36,318 bases of DNA from contig DAOVDI010000014.1 of NCBI GenBank assembly GCA_030669585.1, forward strand, positions 1 through 36,318. The letters are read 5' to 3'. The notes below the pieces were generated by a model. The model was not told where the DNA came from and did no database searches. It worked only from the letters and a program-made list of their open reading frames with translations. The stretch is from Acidobacteriota bacterium (GTDB taxonomy: Bacteria; Acidobacteriota; Aminicenantia; Aminicenantales; Aminicenantaceae). Positions 22,691 through 31,806 of this stretch are shown one piece after another (position 1 is the first letter of the stretch; each line of letters starts with the position of its first letter). The translations under genes were made by a program, and so were the position numbers.

Positions 22691-25600
22691 ATGACATCCG
22701 TAATGATCTGTCCGAAAATCGCCGCATATGAGGCGAAAATTCTACTAAGATCGTGGGGATTCCGCATATTCGCCCTTCTGGGACTCGTTATACTGGGCAT
22801 GCTGACGGCTGTGATCGCAGCCCCCTCCTTTTCCTTTCCCTATTACTTCCGCTCACTTTCGGGATCCATCCCGCTGTTCAGCTTCAAACTCTTCAATGTC
22901 TTTCAGGGCATTATCGTGGTTTTTATGGCGACGGAATTCTTCAAAAGGGACAGGCGGACGGATTCCACCCAGGTCATCTTTTCCCGGTCCTTCTCCAATA
23001 CCAGCTATATTCTCGGCAAGTTCCTCGGGATCCTGGGGCTCTTTATCTTGTTGAACATTTCCATCGGACTGATCACAGCACTGATCCATCTCTTTGTTTC
23101 AGCCACTCCTGTCAACCTCATGGCCTATCTTCTTTATTTTTTGACATTGAACCTTCCTACATTGGTATTTATGGTAGGTCTGTCCTTTGTGTTGGGTATG
23201 ACCATCCGCAGTCAGGCAGCCGTAGTACTCTTGGGACTGGCCCTGTCCTCTCTCAGCCTGGCTGTACTGGGGAACAAGGTTTATTTTATCCCGGACATAT
23301 TCGGATTCCACACCCCGCTGATGTATTCCGATTTTATCGGATTGGGCAACAGCGTCCAGCTGTTTTATCTGCGGTTTCCCTATGTCCTCCTCGGCCTGAG
23401 TTTTGTCTTCGGGACAGTGCTTCTGGCCAAGCGGCTGAGGCAGTCCCCCTGGACAACAGCACTATCCGGAACGCTGTCCGTGCTGCTCGTTCTATCCGCC
23501 TTTGGCCTGATATTCATCCATATCCAGGCCAACAGAGACATCGACACACTTCGCCGTGATTTGATAGCGGCCAGTGACAAATACAAAGACGCCACCCAGC
23601 TCAGCATGGAATCATGTTCCCTGGATCTTGAATTTGCCGGAAGCACCCTTTCAGCTGCTTCAGAGATCTGGCTGAAAAACAGCCAGGAAAAACCCGCGGA
23701 CTTTATCCTCTTGACCTTGAATCCGGGGCTTCAGGTCAACCGTATCACCACCAGCGGCCGGGTTGCGAATTTCTCCAGAGAGAACCATATACTGCTCATC
23801 CAGCTGCCAAAGCCCCTGGGCCCCGGTGAAAACATCGATATTCAAATAGACTATGCCGGCACTCCTATTGAGGCTTACTGCTACCCGGACATCGACATAG
23901 AAGCCCATTGCAAACCATCCAAGATGGGTCTTTACAGTGTGCCTAAAAAATATGTTTTCCTATCGGAGAACTTTGTCCATCTGACTCCGGAAAGCGGCTG
24001 GTACCCCCGGGCGGGAATCCCACTCAGTCACCGCTTTCCCGGCGCTGTGGAGAGTGATTATTGTCAATACACGCTCAGGATCAGCCTGCCGGAGGGCCGC
24101 ACTGCCATCTCCCAGGGTCTTCCTGAAATCAAGGAGTCGAGCAGCAGGAAAATCTACACTTTCCGCCCAAAGACCCTCATCCCTCAGATATCCCTGACGG
24201 TCGGCCCCTTTGAGGAAAGGACCCTCAAGGTTAAGAACGTAGACTATAAGCTCTTCACCCTTCCGGGGCACGATTATTTTACCCAATATTTAGATGCCAT
24301 TACCGAAGACCTGCCTAAAACCATCACCCGGCTGAAGAACGAATTTGAGGTTATTCTGGGATTGGACTACCCCTATGAGCAGCTGGCTTTTGTTGAGGTC
24401 CCTATTCATTTTTACAGCCACAAACGTCTCTGGAGCGCGGCGGATGAAACCGTCCAGCCTCAGATGGTATTTCTCCCGGAGATGGGCACATTGTGTGAAG
24501 GGGTGGACTTTGCGTCCATGGCGCGCTGGTTCCGGAGGATGGGGAGAAGCAAAGGTAGCAGGGGGAAGGAAATCACCCCCGCCCAGATTCAGACCTACTT
24601 TTTCAACAGCTTCGTTCGCACAAACCTCCTGGGCACCCAGCCCGCCAAAGAAGGTTTTCGCGACGGCGCCCTTTCCAGGGTGACGGAATCCGATGTGAAT
24701 GCGGAATATAACCTGATGCCGAATTATTTCACTTTCACCTCGACGCTGGCCTCCAACCGCTGGCCCATCCTCCACTCCGCCCTGGAATCCTGGCTTCAAG
24801 ATCGTATCTCCGCCGCCAGCTTCCGCTTCGACCGGAGCGGCGGATTGACCGACCAGGAAAGAACCAACCGGTTGCTGGACGGCCGCTCCATGTCTGACCT
24901 GATGGCCGAAAAAAATCTGAATTACAGCGAGCTATACAATGTCATTCTGGCCAAGGGAAAATATCTGATGACCGTCATCGAATCCCGCATCCAGGAGGAC
25001 AATTTCGACCTAAACCTGCTGGCTTTCCTCAAGAAAAAAAAGTTCAGCACCATTACGGAAGAAGATTTTCTTCAATTCCTTTTTGCCTATAAGGAATTCG
25101 ATCTGGAACCTGTGATGGCCGCCTGGTATGCAGAAAAAAAACTGCCGGCATTCACCATCGGCGCCGTCGGTATGTACAATGTCTTGGATGGAGAAAAAAA
25201 ACGCAGCCACATCCACATGTTCATTACCAACATCTCCGAAAACGAGGGCATTGTCAAAATCAGCTTGATGACGGGACAGAGTAAAAGTAAGGGGTACACG
25301 GGCGGAAGCCTGTGGGAGACTGAAAGTGCTATTCTTATCCCTCCGAAAACAACCAAGGACATCGGTGTTCTCCTGGATACCCGGCCCGTTTTGTTGACTG
25401 TGGATACAACCATCTCCCGAAACATTCCCGCCACCATGAACATGAATCTGTGGCAGCAGAGATTGGAGGAAGCGGAAACTTTCTTTGAGGGGGAGAGGTC
25501 CACTCCCTATGAGGAGGACCGACCGGAAACAGGAGAATATATCGTCGACAACGAGGACCCGGGATTCGTCGTGGCCGGTGCCGGTGGGAACAACTGGCTC

Positions 25601-26083
25601 CGGTCGACCATCCGCCGGCTATTTGACCCATCCGGCAAAGAGACGGAGTATCAGGAATACAATCCCTCTAATCCTCCCGGGCGGTGGAGTCCTGTTATTC
25701 TTCAGGATTTCTATGGAAAAATTATTCGCTCGGGGTATATGATCAAGGTCGGTGAGGGCGGCAATAAGATCTCCTGGACAGTTAACCTCCTGGAAAGCGG
25801 AAGCTACGACATCTATTTCCACAATGAAACCATGAACTATGAAAAGGGCGGAAACAAGGAAGGATGGAAAAAGCCCACCCAGGAGGAAAAAAATTTCATC
25901 GTCCAACACGAAGACCGAACCGAGGAGATCGCCTTCGACATCAAGGAATCATCTCGAGGCTGGATCCTTCTGGGAACCTTCCGCCTGGCGGCTGGAATGA
26001 ATACAATCGAACAAACAGATAAGGGCAAAGGAACCTTCCTTACCGCGGATGCTGTAAAGTGGATTAAAACGAGCCAGAATTGA
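22691..26083 (+). CDS. ABC-2-type permease fused to M1-peptidase-like and golvesin-like ectodomains (copy 2)
   Basis: A 1,130-residue paralogue of the protein at 19165, collinear with it over the whole length and very similar in the membrane domain and in motifs such as TPESGWYPR, RLWSAADETVQPQMVFLPEMG and RWPILHSALESWLQDR. It also lacks HExxH. The Gly/Arg-rich loop of copy 1 near the golvesin-like domain is shortened and Lys-rich here (NYEKGGNKEGWKKP), and the insert before TPAQIQ differs. The C-terminus keeps VDNEDPGFVV and GTFLTADAVKW. The gene starts 4 bp after the ATPase scar. Two different large permeases could form a heterodimer driven by the single upstream ATPase; this is inference. 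Confidence 0.85.
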   Translation: MTSVMICPKIAAYEAKILLRSWGFRIFALLGLVILGMLTAVIAAPSFSFPYYFRSLSGSIPLFSFKLFNVFQGIIVVFMATEFFKRDRRTDSTQVIFSRSFSNTSYILGKFLGILGLFILLNISIGLITALIHLFVSATPVNLMAYLLYFLTLNLPTLVFMVGLSFVLGMTIRSQAAVVLLGLALSSLSLAVLGNKVYFIPDIFGFHTPLMYSDFIGLGNSVQLFYLRFPYVLLGLSFVFGTVLLAKRLRQSPWTTALSGTLSVLLVLSAFGLIFIHIQANRDIDTLRRDLIAASDKYKDATQLSMESCSLDLEFAGSTLSAASEIWLKNSQEKPADFILLTLNPGLQVNRITTSGRVANFSRENHILLIQLPKPLGPGENIDIQIDYAGTPIEAYCYPDIDIEAHCKPSKMGLYSVPKKYVFLSENFVHLTPESGWYPRAGIPLSHRFPGAVESDYCQYTLRISLPEGRTAISQGLPEIKESSSRKIYTFRPKTLIPQISLTVGPFEERTLKVKNVDYKLFTLPGHDYFTQYLDAITEDLPKTITRLKNEFEVILGLDYPYEQLAFVEVPIHFYSHKRLWSAADETVQPQMVFLPEMGTLCEGVDFASMARWFRRMGRSKGSRGKEITPAQIQTYFFNSFVRTNLLGTQPAKEGFRDGALSRVTESDVNAEYNLMPNYFTFTSTLASNRWPILHSALESWLQDRISAASFRFDRSGGLTDQERTNRLLDGRSMSDLMAEKNLNYSELYNVILAKGKYLMTVIESRIQEDNFDLNLLAFLKKKKFSTITEEDFLQFLFAYKEFDLEPVMAAWYAEKKLPAFTIGAVGMYNVLDGEKKRSHIHMFITNISENEGIVKISLMTGQSKSKGYTGGSLWETESAILIPPKTTKDIGVLLDTRPVLLTVDTTISRNIPATMNMNLWQQRLEEAETFFEGERSTPYEEDRPETGEYIVDNEDPGFVVAGAGGNNWLRSTIRRLFDPSGKETEYQEYNPSNPPGRWSPVILQDFYGKIIRSGYMIKVGEGGNKISWTVNLLESGSYDIYFHNETMNYEKGGNKEGWKKPTQEEKNFIVQHEDRTEEIAFDIKESSRGWILLGTFRLAAGMNTIEQTDKGKGTFLTADAVKWIKTSQN

Positions 26084-26105
26084 AAACCTAGAAATGGAGT
26101 TGTCC

Positions 26106-27644
26106 ATGAAAAAATCAATCCGAAAATATTCACACAGGCATCATGTTGCCAATCGCCTGACAATTATTGGGCCGGTGGTTGTATTCAGTTTACTCCTGAT
26201 CTCCACGGCAGGCTCTCTGTCTGCAGGCGATGAGCTGACTCTGGACAGGGCTCTCAACATCGCCTTCCAGAACAGCCCGGCCATGCGTCAGGCCTCCCTT
26301 CAGCTGGAGTTCAACGAGCGCAACCTGATGGCCGAGAAGGCCGGGCTAAAGTCCCAGTTCAGTTTGAGCGTGACGCCCTACCTCACTTCCAGCAACAGGG
26401 TGTTCAGTGACCTCACCTCCAGCTACAACACCCAGACCCAGACAAAAACGGAAACCGCCTTCACCATTCGTCAGCCCATCAAATGGACGGACGCCACTTT
26501 AATCGTCACTGACAAGTTCAACTGGCAGGAGGCGTCCAGCTCTTTTGCTGGTGGGGAGAAGATGTCCAACTTCTCCAACAGTCTAACCTTCAGCCTCAGC
26601 CAACCCCTCTTCACCTACAACCGGAAAAAGATGCAGATCAAGGAGCTGGAGCTTGCCCTTGAGAATGCACAGCTAGCCTATGCCATCCAGAAACTTCAGA
26701 TCGAAAGACAGGTTACCCAGCAGTTTCTCAACCTCTATTACTCCAGGATGAGCATCCAGATCTCCCAGGAGGAATACAAAAACGCCATGGAAAGTCTCGA
26801 CATCATCCAGAGCAAGGTGGATGCCGGCATAACCGCACCTGAAGAGCTCTATCAGGCAGACATCACCAAGGACAACAGCCTGGCTTCGCTGGAAAACAAG
26901 CGCATGCAGCATGAAAACAGTCTGGATACATTCAAAACGCTTCTGGGACTTGAGTTGGAAGCCCTGATCGATGTGTCCGCCGACATTCAGAAAACAATTG
27001 TGGAAGTGGATCTGAATATGGCCATTGCCCACGGGCTGAAAAATCGTATGGAGCTGCGGCAGAAGGACATCGAGATCCAGAATGCCATGCATGATCTCAT
27101 CAAGGCGGCAGCCGAGAATGAGTTCAAGGCCTCCCTTAATCTCTCCTTCGGGCTGACCGGAACCAACCCACAGTTCGCGGGCATCTACGACTCGCCCAAC
27201 ACCGACCGTCTGATTGCCCTCACCCTGAACATCCCCCTGTTTGACTGGGGACAGAAGAAACATCACCTGGCCGCCACCAGGGCCCAGATCGAGACGGTCA
27301 AGCTCTCGGCTGAAGAAGAGATAAAAAGCATAAAAACTGAGATCCGCGAAGCCTACCGGACTTTGCTGAATCAGAAACGTCAGATAGAAATTGCGGAGAA
27401 AAGCATAAAAAACGCGGATCTCACCTACGCCATCAACCTGGAGCGCTACCGCAATGGTGATCTCTCGTCCAAGGATCTGCAGTTCTATCAGCTACAACTG
27501 TCCCAACAAAAGCTCAGCCTGGTCCAGGCTCTGATCAGCAACAAACTGGCCCTGCTTGACCTGAAGATCAGGACGCTCTGGGATTTTGAGGCCCACCGGT
27601 CCATCTTGAACGAACTCGAAGATATATCGGAACAGGAGGGATAA
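26106..27644 (+). CDS. TolC-family outer-membrane efflux protein
   Basis: A 512-residue TolC/OEP family protein. The ATG at 26106 follows TGGAG with 5-bp spacing; an upstream ATG at 26094 lies too near the previous stop. A long basic N-region and hydrophobic core (IIGPVVVFSLLLISTAGSLSAG) form a signal peptide. The mature start LTLDRALNIAFQNSPAMRQA is the family hallmark. Two structural repeats follow, each with a helical hairpin: QLAYAIQKLQIERQVTQQFLNLYYS in the first, IKTEIREAYRTLLNQKRQIEIAEK in the second. Beta-barrel strand pairs include LTFSLSQPLFTYN and LTLNIPLFDWGQKKHH. It should form the trimeric outer-membrane duct for the inner-membrane pumps encoded around it, and lies between the ABC-2 fusions and the adaptor gene. 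Confidence 0.92.
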   Translation: MKKSIRKYSHRHHVANRLTIIGPVVVFSLLLISTAGSLSAGDELTLDRALNIAFQNSPAMRQASLQLEFNERNLMAEKAGLKSQFSLSVTPYLTSSNRVFSDLTSSYNTQTQTKTETAFTIRQPIKWTDATLIVTDKFNWQEASSSFAGGEKMSNFSNSLTFSLSQPLFTYNRKKMQIKELELALENAQLAYAIQKLQIERQVTQQFLNLYYSRMSIQISQEEYKNAMESLDIIQSKVDAGITAPEELYQADITKDNSLASLENKRMQHENSLDTFKTLLGLELEALIDVSADIQKTIVEVDLNMAIAHGLKNRMELRQKDIEIQNAMHDLIKAAAENEFKASLNLSFGLTGTNPQFAGIYDSPNTDRLIALTLNIPLFDWGQKKHHLAATRAQIETVKLSAEEEIKSIKTEIREAYRTLLNQKRQIEIAEKSIKNADLTYAINLERYRNGDLSSKDLQFYQLQLSQQKLSLVQALISNKLALLDLKIRTLWDFEAHRSILNELEDISEQEG

Positions 27645-27647
27645 AGG

Positions 27648-28727
27648 ATGAGAAAAACCACAACGGGACTCAATGTTACGCCACTGTGTGTATTGTTATT
27701 TATATTCATATTGGTTTTGACCGGTTGCCAACAGGAACGGATGACGGAGCAAACCGACACCACCATCCCAGTCCGGGTGATGGAAGTGAAAAAATCCTCC
27801 ATCCAGGAATTAGTGACTGCGACAGGAACGGTCTATGCCGTCAAGGAAACCATCCTCAAAACGGAACAGGCCGGGCAGTACATGCTTCGGCGAAATCCCA
27901 GGACAGGAAAACCCTTTGTCATGGGGGATTCCGTGGCCGCCAACACCCTGCTCTTCTCCCTGGACAATCCCGAATATGTCAATCAGATCGCCATGGATTC
28001 GAAAAAGTTGAGCCTCGAGTCTGCGGAGAGGGAATTCACCAAGCAGCAGGGCGTCTACGAAAAGGGCGGCATCACTCTGAGCGAGGTAAAAGATGCGGAA
28101 AAAGCCCTGATCGACGCCCGCTACAGCTATGACAATGCTAAGATTTCCCTGGGCAAGCTGGAGATCCGCACCCCCTTCAAGGGGATTATCGTGAACCTCC
28201 CACACTATACCTCCAGTCAGTGGGTAGAGGCCAACACCGAAGTGGCCACTTTGATGGATTACTCCTGCCTTTATGCCGAGCTGACCCTTCCCGGCAAGGA
28301 GATGGACCGCATCCAGCAGAACCAGAATGTGGCCGTCAGCAACTACAGCCAGAAAAAGAAGAAGATTGAGGGAAAGGTCACTCAGATCTCACCGGTGCTG
28401 GATCCCACCAGCCGGATGTTCAAGATCAAAATCGAAGCCTCCAACCAGGACCTCTTTCTCAAACCCGGAATGTTTGTGCGCGCCGACATAATTGTACAAG
28501 AGAAGGAGGATGTGATCGTCATCCCGAAGGACATCATCCTGGACAGGCGCGGACGCAAAACCGTTTATGTCGTCCAGCGGGGAATCGCCCTGGAACGGAG
28601 GCTTGAGCTGGGTATTGATAACAGCGACAGCGTGGAAGTGACTAAGGGGCTCGATCCGGATGACAGCCTCGTCATCGAAGGCTTCGAAACCCTGAGAAAC
28701 CGCTCCCGCGTCAAGGTCATCGAGTAA
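27648..28727 (+). CDS. RND efflux periplasmic adaptor (membrane fusion) lipoprotein
   Basis: A 359-residue membrane fusion protein. The N-terminus has a lipoprotein signal with lipobox LTGC (FIFILVLTGCQQ), so it is lipid-anchored. Then come a first barrel/lipoyl half (VRVMEVKKSSIQELVTATGTVYAVKE), a short alpha-hairpin (LESAEREFTKQQGVYEKGGITLSEVKDAEKALIDARYSYDNAK), the second lipoyl half (LEIRTPFKGIIVNL), and the beta-barrel and membrane-proximal domains (ISPVLDPTSRMFKIKIEASN, LKPGMFVRADI, VYVVQRG). It would link an inner-membrane pump to the TolC-like duct. It starts 3 bp after the TolC gene stop with GGAGGG, and ends 1 bp before the RND gene. Confidence 0.93.
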   Translation: MRKTTTGLNVTPLCVLLFIFILVLTGCQQERMTEQTDTTIPVRVMEVKKSSIQELVTATGTVYAVKETILKTEQAGQYMLRRNPRTGKPFVMGDSVAANTLLFSLDNPEYVNQIAMDSKKLSLESAEREFTKQQGVYEKGGITLSEVKDAEKALIDARYSYDNAKISLGKLEIRTPFKGIIVNLPHYTSSQWVEANTEVATLMDYSCLYAELTLPGKEMDRIQQNQNVAVSNYSQKKKKIEGKVTQISPVLDPTSRMFKIKIEASNQDLFLKPGMFVRADIIVQEKEDVIVIPKDIILDRRGRKTVYVVQRGIALERRLELGIDNSDSVEVTKGLDPDDSLVIEGFETLRNRSRVKVIE

Positions 28728-28728
28728 A

Positions 28729-31700
28729 ATGAAAAAGCTGGCACAATTTTCCGTCAAACACCCCACGACCATCTTGATGATCATCCTGGCTATCTGTCTC
28801 CTCGGTTACATAGCCTTCCAGAGGCTGGGGATGGATCTTCTCCCCCGGCTGAACAGCCCGCGGCTTTATATCTCCATGGTAGCTGAGAATCGTCCTCCCG
28901 CAGAGATGGAGGAGCAGTTTGTTTCCGGTCTGGAAGCCACGGCCGCCCGCGGCCACAAGGTGACCGGCGTCTCATCCATTTCCAGGGTGGGAAGGGCGCT
29001 GATCACCGTCGAATATGACTGGAACACGGATATGGACGAGGCCTACCTTGAACTCCAGAAGGCTGTCACCGATTTCAACCAGGGTCAGGATCTTGATGAG
29101 ATCACCGTCAGCCAGCTTGATCCCAATGCCCAGCCCATTGTCACCGCCGTTTTCTGGCACGAGGACCTGGAGGATCTGGACAGGCTGCGGCAGACCGCGG
29201 AAAACAACATCCGCAACGACCTGGTCCGGCTTCCCGGCGTGGCCGCTGTGGAACTTGTCGGAGAGAGGAAAAGAGAGATCGAGATCCGGACGGATTCCTT
29301 TACCCTGGAAGCCTACGGGCTGACATCGGACCAGGTGGCTTCCGCCATCCAGCAAAGCAACCAGAGCATCTCTGGCGGGTCCATCGTCGAGATGGGCCTG
29401 AAATATACCATACGCGGCGTTGGAGAGTTGGAGTCGCTGGAAGACCTCAGGAACCTGATCATCGCCTATAAAACCGATGAAACGGGAGAATCGTCCGACC
29501 GCACCCCTATCACCTTGAAAGATATCTCCGAGGTGGGCTACGTTCTCAGCGAGCCCGAGAATATCGTCCACTACAACGGCCGCCGGTGTCTTGCCCTCGA
29601 GATCTTCAAGGAAGCCCGGTTCAACACCACAGAGGCCTCCGAATACATCCGCAGCCAGCTGGAAAGCCTTCAGAGATCCCTTCCCGGATATGAGCTGCAC
29701 ATTATCCAGGACCAGGCAGGTTTCATCAAATCCGCAGTCAGGGAAGTGGAGCAGACCGGATTGATAGGTATTTTTCTGGCCGTTCTGATCCTGTTCATTT
29801 TTCTTCGTCGAATAGGGGTTACCGCCGTCATCAGCATCGCCATCCCAATCTCCATCATCGCCACTTTCAATCTGATGTACTTCAACAAGCTGACCCTTAA
29901 CATCATGACCCTTGGAGGCCTGGCTCTGGGAGCCGGTATGCTGGTGGACAATGCCATCGTCGTGGTGGAAAACATCTTCCGCCATCTGGAGGAGGGATTG
30001 GGTCTCAAGGAGGCGGCCGTGCGCGGCGCAGGTGAGGTGGGGGGAGCCATCACCAGCTCCACCCTGACCACCATCATTGTTTTTCTTCCCATCGTCTACC
30101 TGCAGGGCATCGCCGGCGAGCTGTTCAAGGAGCAGGCCTGGACAGTGGCCTTCGCCCTCCTGTCCTCCCTTTTTGTGGCTCTGTCCGTCATCCCCATGCT
30201 TAGTTCCAGGATATTGAAAGCTCCCAAGGCCAAAGAGGCTAAATCCTCCCTGCAGTTTCCCTTTTACGCCCAATTCCTGGGCGGCGTACTGAAAAAGCGC
30301 TGGTTTGTGGTTGCCCTGGCTTTTCTCTTGATCCTGTCGGCGGCCTTTCTGGCGGTCAATATGGGCAGCGAATTTTTGCCCCAGACGGACCGCAATGAAC
30401 TGGAGATTTCCCTTCTTCTGCCGGAAGGATCAAGCTTGGAGCGGACGGAATCCGCGGTCCACAGCCTGGAATTGTTGCTGGAAGAAAACCATGGGGAATC
30501 CATCCAGTCCATCTTCTCCCGCATCGGCCCGGTGGGAACCGCTCTGACGGAATCGGAAGCGCTGGCCGGAGAAAACAGCGCCATGCTTTTGATCAGTCTC
30601 AAACCCGATTCTATAGACCTGGACTCTCTGCAGGCGTGGTTCAAAAACCAGCTGACCGACATTCCCGGCCTCAACGCCCAGATCATGCGGGCCAAGACCG
30701 CCCTCCAGATTACCCTTGGCACGAAAGAGGCTCCTCTGGTCGTTGAAATACAGGGTAAGGAACTGGATACCCTGCAGTCCCTGTCCAATCAGGTGGAGGC
30801 CATCCTGATGCAGCAGCAGGGATTAAACGCCGTCGAAACCAGCTTTCAGGAGGGCCGGCCCGAGGTGGAAGTGGTTATCGACAGGACCGCCGCCGCAAGC
30901 TTCGGCCTCACACCCTATAGCATCGGAACGCAGTTAAGCGCCCTGCTGGCCGGACAGGAGCTGGGTGAATATGAGGACGAGGGCGAATACATCAACATCA
31001 TGCTGCGCTCGCCCGAACCTTCCCTAAAGGAGCTGGAAGGTCTTCTGTTGGACTCGACCGGAGGACAGAAGCTGAGGCTGGATGAGGTGGCCTCAATTCG
31101 AAAAACAACCTCTCCCCGTGAAATCCTGAGAAACAACCAGGTTCGGACAGCCGAAGTGTCGGCCCAGCTCAGCGGAGAGGAGGCCTTCGACAAAACCGTC
31201 GCCCGTGTGGAAAAGGCGCTGGCAGAAGTCATCCTGCCCCAGGATTATTCCTTTGCCGTTACCGGTGAGGAAAAACTGCGGAGGAAATCCTTCAGCCACC
31301 TGTGGTTCGCCTTCCTCCTGGCCGTCATCCTGGTCTACATGGTCATGGCCTCGCAGTTCGAGTCCCTGCGTCATCCCTTTGTTATCCTTCTGACTATTCC
31401 TCTGGCTATGGTGGGAGCAGTGGGGCTGCTCATGATTCTAAAGCTCCCTCTGAACATCATGTCCTTCATCGGAATGATCATGCTGGCCGGGATCGCCGTC
31501 AACGACTCCATCATCCTGGTGGACCTGATCAACCAGATCCGGCGGAGCGGCAGGGACATGGAAGAAGCCATCATTACGGCGGGGCAGCTGCGCATCCGGC
31601 CCATTTTTATGACTTCCGCCACCACCATCCTGGCCCTCTTCCCGCTGACCCTGGGCATCGGGGAAGGGGCGGCCCTTCGGGCCCCTCTGGCCGTGGCCGT

Positions 31701-31803
31701 TATAGGAGGGTTGGTGACCTCTACCCTCCTGACCCTGGTGGTTATTCCCGCGGTCTATCGTATTTTGGGCGGCCGCCTGAAGCAGAGAGAAGAGAGGATT
31801 TAG
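28729..31803 (+). CDS. RND efflux transporter permease (AcrB/MdtB type)
   Basis: A 1,024-residue RND permease of normal length. Twelve TM helices surround two large periplasmic loops (~40-340 and ~560-860). The start MKKLAQFSVKHPTTILMIILAICLLGYIAF and loop motif MDLLPRLNSPRLYI are typical. TM4 reads GLALGAGMLVDNAIVVVENI, so Asp407 is kept but the neighbouring Asp of the AcrB-type proton-relay pair is Asn408. TM10 reads LAGIAVNDSIILVDLIN. It should be a proton-driven pump working with the adaptor and TolC-like protein upstream. The ATG follows the adaptor stop by 1 bp, so translation is coupled. Substrates cannot be told from sequence. Confidence 0.93.
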   Translation: MKKLAQFSVKHPTTILMIILAICLLGYIAFQRLGMDLLPRLNSPRLYISMVAENRPPAEMEEQFVSGLEATAARGHKVTGVSSISRVGRALITVEYDWNTDMDEAYLELQKAVTDFNQGQDLDEITVSQLDPNAQPIVTAVFWHEDLEDLDRLRQTAENNIRNDLVRLPGVAAVELVGERKREIEIRTDSFTLEAYGLTSDQVASAIQQSNQSISGGSIVEMGLKYTIRGVGELESLEDLRNLIIAYKTDETGESSDRTPITLKDISEVGYVLSEPENIVHYNGRRCLALEIFKEARFNTTEASEYIRSQLESLQRSLPGYELHIIQDQAGFIKSAVREVEQTGLIGIFLAVLILFIFLRRIGVTAVISIAIPISIIATFNLMYFNKLTLNIMTLGGLALGAGMLVDNAIVVVENIFRHLEEGLGLKEAAVRGAGEVGGAITSSTLTTIIVFLPIVYLQGIAGELFKEQAWTVAFALLSSLFVALSVIPMLSSRILKAPKAKEAKSSLQFPFYAQFLGGVLKKRWFVVALAFLLILSAAFLAVNMGSEFLPQTDRNELEISLLLPEGSSLERTESAVHSLELLLEENHGESIQSIFSRIGPVGTALTESEALAGENSAMLLISLKPDSIDLDSLQAWFKNQLTDIPGLNAQIMRAKTALQITLGTKEAPLVVEIQGKELDTLQSLSNQVEAILMQQQGLNAVETSFQEGRPEVEVVIDRTAAASFGLTPYSIGTQLSALLAGQELGEYEDEGEYINIMLRSPEPSLKELEGLLLDSTGGQKLRLDEVASIRKTTSPREILRNNQVRTAEVSAQLSGEEAFDKTVARVEKALAEVILPQDYSFAVTGEEKLRRKSFSHLWFAFLLAVILVYMVMASQFESLRHPFVILLTIPLAMVGAVGLLMILKLPLNIMSFIGMIMLAGIAVNDSIILVDLINQIRRSGRDMEEAIITAGQLRIRPIFMTSATTILALFPLTLGIGEGAALRAPLAVAVIGGLVTSTLLTLVVIPAVYRILGGRLKQREERI

Positions 31804-31806
31804 CCC

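Noticed and set aside
28972-30273. A 433-codon open frame on the minus strand inside the first RND gene
   Set aside because: It is antisense to a clearly conserved RND permease, is rich in Gly/Asp/Gln in the way typical of GC-rich antisense frames, shows no family motif, and has no ribosome binding site.
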